Shown one piece after another: positions 59,674 to 64,000 of a stretch of DNA of 64,000 nt (the first letter of the stretch is position 1; each line of letters opens with the position of its first letter). Source of the stretch: Flavobacterium ajazii (GTDB lineage Bacteria > Bacteroidota > Bacteroidia > Flavobacteriales > Flavobacteriaceae); NCBI RefSeq assembly GCF_010614725.1, contig NZ_JAAEHL010000015.1:62001-126000 (forward strand), written 5' to 3'. The notes below the pieces were generated by a model that saw only the letters and a list, made by a program, of their open reading frames with translations, did no database searches and was not told where the DNA came from. The translations under genes and the position numbers were made by a program.

Positions 59674-60453
59674 ATGGTAAAACTAAAAAAGTATAACGGA
59701 TTTTTAAAACTTTTTGTTATATTCTTAACACTTTTTTTCATATTCTCATGCAGTCAAAAGAATTACAACTTAACTAAGATAGAAGGAAAACAACTTCCGG
59801 TTACTGAAAAGGACAGTCAGACTCCTGAGATTGAAAATTTTATCAAACCTTATCGTGATCATATCAATAAGGATTTAGACAGCGTCTTAGCTTATTGCCC
59901 TGAAACACTTGATAAAAGCACCGGAAAATGGCAAACTAGTATTGGAAACCTAATGGCTGATATTTGTTTACAAAGGGGAAATCAGGTTTTTAAAACCCGT
60001 GAGAAAAAAGACATCGATTTATGTTTTTTAAATCATGGCGGAATAAGAGCTATATTGCCAAAGGGAAATGTGACTACAAGAACTGCTTTCGAGATTATGC
60101 CTTTTGAAAACAATTTGGTCGTACTGGCATTAAAAGGCGATCAGATTCTGGAAATGACTGCTTATATAATTAAAGAGAAAAAACCTCATCCCTTGGCAGG
60201 AATGACTTTTTCCATTTCGAAAGACAATACTGCTAAAAATATTCAAATTCAGAGAAAACCACTTGATGCTAATAAAACGTATTATGTTGCTACTAACGAT
60301 TATTTAGCAAATGGTGGTGACAGCATGAACTTTTTTCTCAAAGCTATTCAGAAATATGATCTGAATTATAAACTTCGTAACGTATTAATCGATTATTTTA
60401 AAGACGTAGATACGATTCCGGTTCCAAAAGACATCAGAATCACCGAAGAATAA
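59674..60453 (+). CDS. 5'-nucleotidase C-terminal-domain lipoprotein
   Basis: This is a 259-aa lipoprotein (LFFIFSCSQ, lipid Cys ~26) consisting only of the substrate-binding C-terminal domain of UshA-type 5'-nucleotidases. It has FLNHGGIRAILPKGNVTTRTAFEIMPFENNLVVLALKGDQI and YYVATNDYLANGGDSMNFF, with the Asn/Gly-rich loop and the aromatic residues that stack the base. The metallophosphatase half is the next gene, 54 nt downstream. The two probably form one split enzyme in the periplasm, with the halves in reversed order compared with the fused protein. Confidence 0.88.
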   Translation: MVKLKKYNGFLKLFVIFLTLFFIFSCSQKNYNLTKIEGKQLPVTEKDSQTPEIENFIKPYRDHINKDLDSVLAYCPETLDKSTGKWQTSIGNLMADICLQRGNQVFKTREKKDIDLCFLNHGGIRAILPKGNVTTRTAFEIMPFENNLVVLALKGDQILEMTAYIIKEKKPHPLAGMTFSISKDNTAKNIQIQRKPLDANKTYYVATNDYLANGGDSMNFFLKAIQKYDLNYKLRNVLIDYFKDVDTIPVPKDIRITEE

Positions 60454-60507
60454 TTTAGACTCAAATTCAAAATAAAAATCCAGGCGTTTTTGCAAAACAC
60501 ACACACA

Positions 60508-61419
60508 ATGAAAAGAAGAGAATTTATCGAAAAAACCGCTGCAAGTACCGCTTTATTAAGTTTAGGCTTATCATTGAGCAGTTTTGAAACTAACGATATA
60601 AAACATCTTACCGTTCTGCATACCAATGATGTGCACAGCCATATAGATCCTTTTCCTGCCGATGATCCACGTAATCCTAATAAAGGAGGAGTATCACGCC
60701 GTGCTGCACTCATTGAAAGCATCCGAAAAGAAAATCCAAATGTGCTTTTATTAGATGCCGGGGATATTTTTCAGGGAACTCCTTATTTTAATTATTATGG
60801 AGGTGAGCTTGAATTTAAACTAATGAGCATGATGAAATATGATGCTTCAACAATTGGAAATCATGATTTTGACAATGGTGTTGACGGGCTGTATGCTCAA
60901 ATGCCGCATGCTACGTTTGAATTCATCAATTCCAATTATGATTTTAAAAACACAGTCATGAACGGACTTGTTAAACCGTATAAAATTTTCAATAAAAACG
61001 GAATTAAAGTTGGTGTTTTTGGATTAGGAATAGAACTTGAAGGGCTGGTTGACAAAAAAATGTACAAAGAAACAGTTTACAATAATCCTGTAGAAATTGC
61101 CCAGGACATGACTCAATTGCTAAAGAAAGAAGAAAAATGCGATCTTGTTATCTGTCTTTCACATTTAGGCTATAAATACAAAGATGACGCTACAAAAATT
61201 TGCGATTTGAAATTAGCAGAATTAACTCAGGATATCGATTTAATTATTGGCGGACACACTCATACTTTTTTAGATAAACCTACCATTGTAAAAAACAAAG
61301 CGAGCGAAGATGTTTTGGTTAATCAGGTAGGATGCTACGGAATAAATTTGGGCCGAATCGATTTTTATTTCGATAAAAATAAATCACATACGAATCAGGG
61401 AAAATCAATTATCGTCTAA
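60508..61419 (+). CDS. Metallophosphatase half of a split 5'-nucleotidase
   Basis: This 303-aa protein starts with a Tat-like signal KRREFIEKTAASTALLSLGLSLSS (twin Arg at 3-4). Calcineurin-like metal motifs follow: HTNDVHSHIDPF, DAGDIFQGTPY, GNHDFDNG, CLSHLGY and GGHTHTF, giving the full di-metal site. ATG 60508 is chosen because a TTG six codons earlier would extend the signal without benefit. Its partner lipoprotein lies 54 nt upstream. Its 3' end overlaps the convergent membrane protein gene by 11 nt. Confidence 0.9.
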   Translation: MKRREFIEKTAASTALLSLGLSLSSFETNDIKHLTVLHTNDVHSHIDPFPADDPRNPNKGGVSRRAALIESIRKENPNVLLLDAGDIFQGTPYFNYYGGELEFKLMSMMKYDASTIGNHDFDNGVDGLYAQMPHATFEFINSNYDFKNTVMNGLVKPYKIFNKNGIKVGVFGLGIELEGLVDKKMYKETVYNNPVEIAQDMTQLLKKEEKCDLVICLSHLGYKYKDDATKICDLKLAELTQDIDLIIGGHTHTFLDKPTIVKNKASEDVLVNQVGCYGINLGRIDFYFDKNKSHTNQGKSIIV

Positions 61420-62089
61420 TTCTCTTTTTTCCTGAGTTTACAAAGTATTTTGACATAAAAAAGTAAGCCAGAATTTGGGTTACATCACAAATTAGCACTA
61501 ATACTAAGGAATAAGACGATTTATTGAAAATAAAAAACATATCAGAAATAATAAAACAAGTGACCATTAATGTCATAAGTAAAGTCACATACGAACCTCT
61601 CGTTATATAATTTGTATAACAGATAAATCCTAAAACACTTAAAACAACACCATATAAAGTGTATAAAAAATGATACTTATTCATTTTTTCAAACTGCAGA
61701 CTCAGAACAGAACATAATAAATAAACAATCAGAACTACTACCAAAATTATTGGCAACATGTCATTCTTTTTTAATCTGATTCTTTCGTAATCGCTGACTA
61801 TTGTTTTAATAAGCAATAAATACACAAATAAAAAGCATATCATGGATCCTTCATCTGAGATTTCTACATTCATGATATGAAATACTTCTCCGACAAAACA
61901 CAATATGTAAATTAGAATTTGGTATTTATTGATTTTAAAGTTATTTGACGAGTAGAAGTAAAAGAAAACCGATGGCACAACAATAGATTTCATACAAACA
62001 GTAAGATAATCGTATTGAAGAATATCAAACACAATTGTAAAAAAAAATGCTATCGAAAAAAGAATAAGTGAAGGTCTACTCGGTTTCAT
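61409..62089 (-). CDS. YhhN/TMEM86-like integral membrane protein
   Basis: This is a 226-aa protein with about eight hydrophobic segments across its whole length (for example SLILFSIAFFFTIVFDIL, ILIYILCFVGEVFHIM, LVYLLCSVLSL, LYGVVLSVLGFICYTNYI and VLVLICDVTQILAYFFMSKYFV) and a short basic tail. The topology and the DVTQILAYFFMSKYFV end fit the YhhN family, which includes lysoplasmalogenases, but conserved residues are few, so the family is only probable. Its start overlaps the end of ligA by 14 nt, suggesting coupling. Confidence 0.65.
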   Translation of the reverse strand: MKPSRPSLILFSIAFFFTIVFDILQYDYLTVCMKSIVVPSVFFYFYSSNNFKINKYQILIYILCFVGEVFHIMNVEISDEGSMICFLFVYLLLIKTIVSDYERIRLKKNDMLPIILVVVLIVYLLCSVLSLQFEKMNKYHFLYTLYGVVLSVLGFICYTNYITRGSYVTLLMTLMVTCFIISDMFFIFNKSSYSLVLVLICDVTQILAYFFMSKYFVNSGKKRIRR

Positions 62090-64000
62090 TCAGTTTATTT
62101 ATAAATTCTTCCTCTGATAATATTGGAATGTTTAATTTATTTGCTTTCTCTAATTTGGCTGGCCCCATATTGTCTCCCGCAACAACAAAATCTGTTTTTG
62201 CAGAAATGGAGCTTCCAACTTTTCCTCCGTTATCTTCTATGGTTTTCTTTAGTTCATCTCTTGAAAACTGAGCAAAAACACCAGAAACGACAAATGTTTT
62301 TCCGACAAATTTTTCAGTCGCATCAGGATTTATCTTTTCAACGATTTCAAACTGAACACCATAACTTTTTAAGCGTTCAATTATTTTTTGGTTCTCTTCA
62401 TTCTCAAAAAACTCAATTACACTTTTTGCAATTCGTTCTCCAATTTCATCCACTAAAATCAAATCCATTATTGAAGCCTTACTTAATGCGTCAATATTTT
62501 TGTAATGTCTGGCTAATTTTTTAGCAACTGTTTCTCCCACAAAACGGATTCCAAGTGCAAACAAGACGCTTTCAAATGGAATTTCTTTGGATTTTTCAAC
62601 ACCATTTACCAGATTTTCAGCAGATTTTTGTGCCATTCTTTCTAAATCCAAAAGATCTTCTACCTTTAATTCATACAAATCAGCATAATTGTGAACCAAA
62701 TCATTTTTAAAAAGCAAGGCAACTGTTTCTCCACCAAGTCCTTCAATATCCATGGCTTTTCTTGAAATATAATGCTGGATTCTTCCTATAATTTGTGGTG
62801 GACATCCATAGAAATTAGGACAGTAATGATTTGCTTCGCCTTCATTTCTAACTAATTCTGTCTCACATTCAGGGCAATCTGTGATATATGTTGTGACTTC
62901 TGAATTTTCAGGACGTTGTTCCAAATCAACAGCGATAATTTTCGGAATGATTTCACCTCCTTTTTCTACAAAAACAGTATCATTTATTCGAATATCTAAT
63001 TTTTCGATTTGATCAGCGTTATGCAAAGAAGCTCTTTTTACAATAGTACCAGCCAACTGTACCGGTTCTAAATTTGCAACCGGAGTAATAGCCCCTGTAC
63101 GCCCAACCTGATAAGAAATCGACTTTAATTTAGTAGAAACCTGTTCTGCTTTAAATTTGTAAGCTATCGCCCAACGTGGTGATTTTGCGGTATAACCTAA
63201 TTCTTCCTGATGGCGGTAACTGTTTACTTTTACAACAACACCATCAGTTTCATAAGGCAATTTATGACGATGCGTATCCCAATAATCAATAAAGTCGAAA
63301 ACTTCCTGCATGTTATTGGCCAATTTTGCTTCGCTTGGCACTTTAAAGCCCCAGTCTCTTGCTGACTGTAATCCTTCAATTTGCGAAGAAAAAGGTAAAT
63401 TATTACTTGTCACTGAATACAATAAACATTCTAAAGGTCGTTTAGCAACCTCAGCACTATCCTGCAGTTTTAAACTACCTGAAGCTGTATTTCTTGGGTT
63501 TGAATATGGTGTTTCACCAATTTCAATCAAATCCTGATTCATTTTTTCGAAACCTTTTAATGGTAAAATGATTTCGCCACGAATATCAAATTTATCAGGA
63601 TAGTTTCCTTTTAATTTTAACGGAATTGATTTAATGGTTTTGATGTTATTTGTAACTTCATCACCCTGAAAACCATCTCCACGCGTCAAAGCCTGAACAA
63701 GTTTTCCATTTTCGTATGTAATGCTTATTGAAGCGCCATCGTATTTTAATTCGCAGGTATATTGCAAATCAACATTTCCCAGAACTCTCTGAATACGAGT
63801 TTCCCAATCCAACAAATCTTCTTTCGAATAAGAGTTATCCAGAGAATACATTCTGAACTGATGGGCAATGGTTTTAAAGTTTTTGGTAACCGTTCCTCCA
63901 ACACGCTGAGTTGGGGAATGCTCATCAAAAAATTCAGGGTGTTTGTTTTCTAAATCCTGAAGTTCCTTTAATTTCAGATCAAAATCATAATCAGAAATCG
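62076..64000 (-). CDS. ligA: NAD-dependent DNA ligase, 5' end beyond window
   Basis: About 641 codons are visible; the N-terminus lies beyond 64000, since the frame is open to the edge and reads ISDYDFDLKLKELQDLE, which normally begins ~25 residues into LigA. The adenylation domain has the nucleophile Lys in ELKYDGAS, then the OB fold, a four-Cys zinc finger (CPECE... HYCPNFYGCPP), HhH repeats (~ALGIRFVGETVAKKLARHY) and a C-terminal BRCT (GKTFVVSGVFAQFSRDELKKTIEDNGGKV). It seals nicks in replication and repair. No defect is seen. Confidence 0.97.
   Translation of the reverse strand, partial: ISDYDFDLKLKELQDLENKHPEFFDEHSPTQRVGGTVTKNFKTIAHQFRMYSLDNSYSKEDLLDWETRIQRVLGNVDLQYTCELKYDGASISITYENGKLVQALTRGDGFQGDEVTNNIKTIKSIPLKLKGNYPDKFDIRGEIILPLKGFEKMNQDLIEIGETPYSNPRNTASGSLKLQDSAEVAKRPLECLLYSVTSNNLPFSSQIEGLQSARDWGFKVPSEAKLANNMQEVFDFIDYWDTHRHKLPYETDGVVVKVNSYRHQEELGYTAKSPRWAIAYKFKAEQVSTKLKSISYQVGRTGAITPVANLEPVQLAGTIVKRASLHNADQIEKLDIRINDTVFVEKGGEIIPKIIAVDLEQRPENSEVTTYITDCPECETELVRNEGEANHYCPNFYGCPPQIIGRIQHYISRKAMDIEGLGGETVALLFKNDLVHNYADLYELKVEDLLDLERMAQKSAENLVNGVEKSKEIPFESVLFALGIRFVGETVAKKLARHYKNIDALSKASIMDLILVDEIGERIAKSVIEFFENEENQKIIERLKSYGVQFEIVEKINPDATEKFVGKTFVVSGVFAQFSRDELKKTIEDNGGKVGSSISAKTDFVVAGDNMGPAKLEKANKLNIPILSEEEFINKLNETE

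Noticed and set aside
1..64000. CRISPR array, rRNA operon or insertion sequence with transposase
   Set aside because: No regularly spaced direct repeats, no rRNA-like sequence and no transposase frame were noticed in the window.

Overview
The window looks like a Flavobacterium-type Bacteroidota chromosome. It is AT-rich, mostly lacks Shine-Dalgarno sites, and uses promoters with the Bacteroidota -7 box TAnnTTTG and, in the best cases, a -33 TTG 19 nt upstream. It encodes SusC/SusD proteins, a type IX secretion C-terminal signal, FabV, a BamD lipoprotein, the flavobacterial form of RNA polymerase omega, and several lineage-specific DUF families.

Positions 1 to about 19387 are the right-hand part of an integrated, mobilizable genomic island that abuts the 3' end of a tRNA-Val(TAC) gene (19388-19462, minus). 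Its left end is outside the window. From left to right it carries: a truncated secreted transglutaminase-like protein; two small HTH regulators, each next to a palindromic operator; a 114-nt compound hairpin; a SusC-SusD-S9 peptidase operon whose peptidase is frameshifted; a convergent DUF6520 small secreted Cys-rich protein plus MauE/DoxX-like membrane protein; a 75-bp regulatory region present twice as diverged copies, each holding a direct repeat with 21-bp periodicity; a strongly structured RNA-like element with its own terminator; a DUF3408 conjugation-associated protein; an AbiEii-type toxin with its partner; a MobA/MobB mobilization pair; and a serine recombinase preceded by a translationally coupled 56-aa gene. 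No coupling protein, T4SS genes or tyrosine integrase are visible, so the part seen could be mobilized but is not self-transmissible.

Positions 19388-64000 are chromosomal. The plus-strand block holds an MsbA-like ABC exporter, an RND efflux system (membrane fusion protein, pump, TolC-like channel), a bestrophin-like channel and pheT. Next come a DUF808 membrane protein, a 39-aa membrane peptide, a T9SS-secreted gluzincin-like metallopeptidase, clpB, ytxJ, an OstA/LptA-like protein, a class III aminotransferase, a TPR protein, aroE, a frameshifted outer-membrane-type protein, a DUF349 protein and an OsmC protein. The minus-strand block holds an OmpR-type response regulator and histidine kinase, coaE, a glycosyltransferase, fabV, recN, a DUF4835 protein, coaBC, rpoZ, bamD, dapA and a DUF6913 protein. 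The window ends with a two-gene (split) 5'-nucleotidase, a membrane protein and ligA, which runs off the right edge.

The intergenic regions hold recognisable repeats. One is a perfect 16-bp inverted repeat of the widespread 'cttcgactccgctcag' kind. The other is a family present twice in opposite orientations, with conserved flanks around a stem whose sequence differs completely between copies but stays perfectly paired. The least-explained material is in the island: the structured RNAs, the duplicated regulatory repeats, and the SusCD / S9 peptidase / DUF6520 / MauE cassette.
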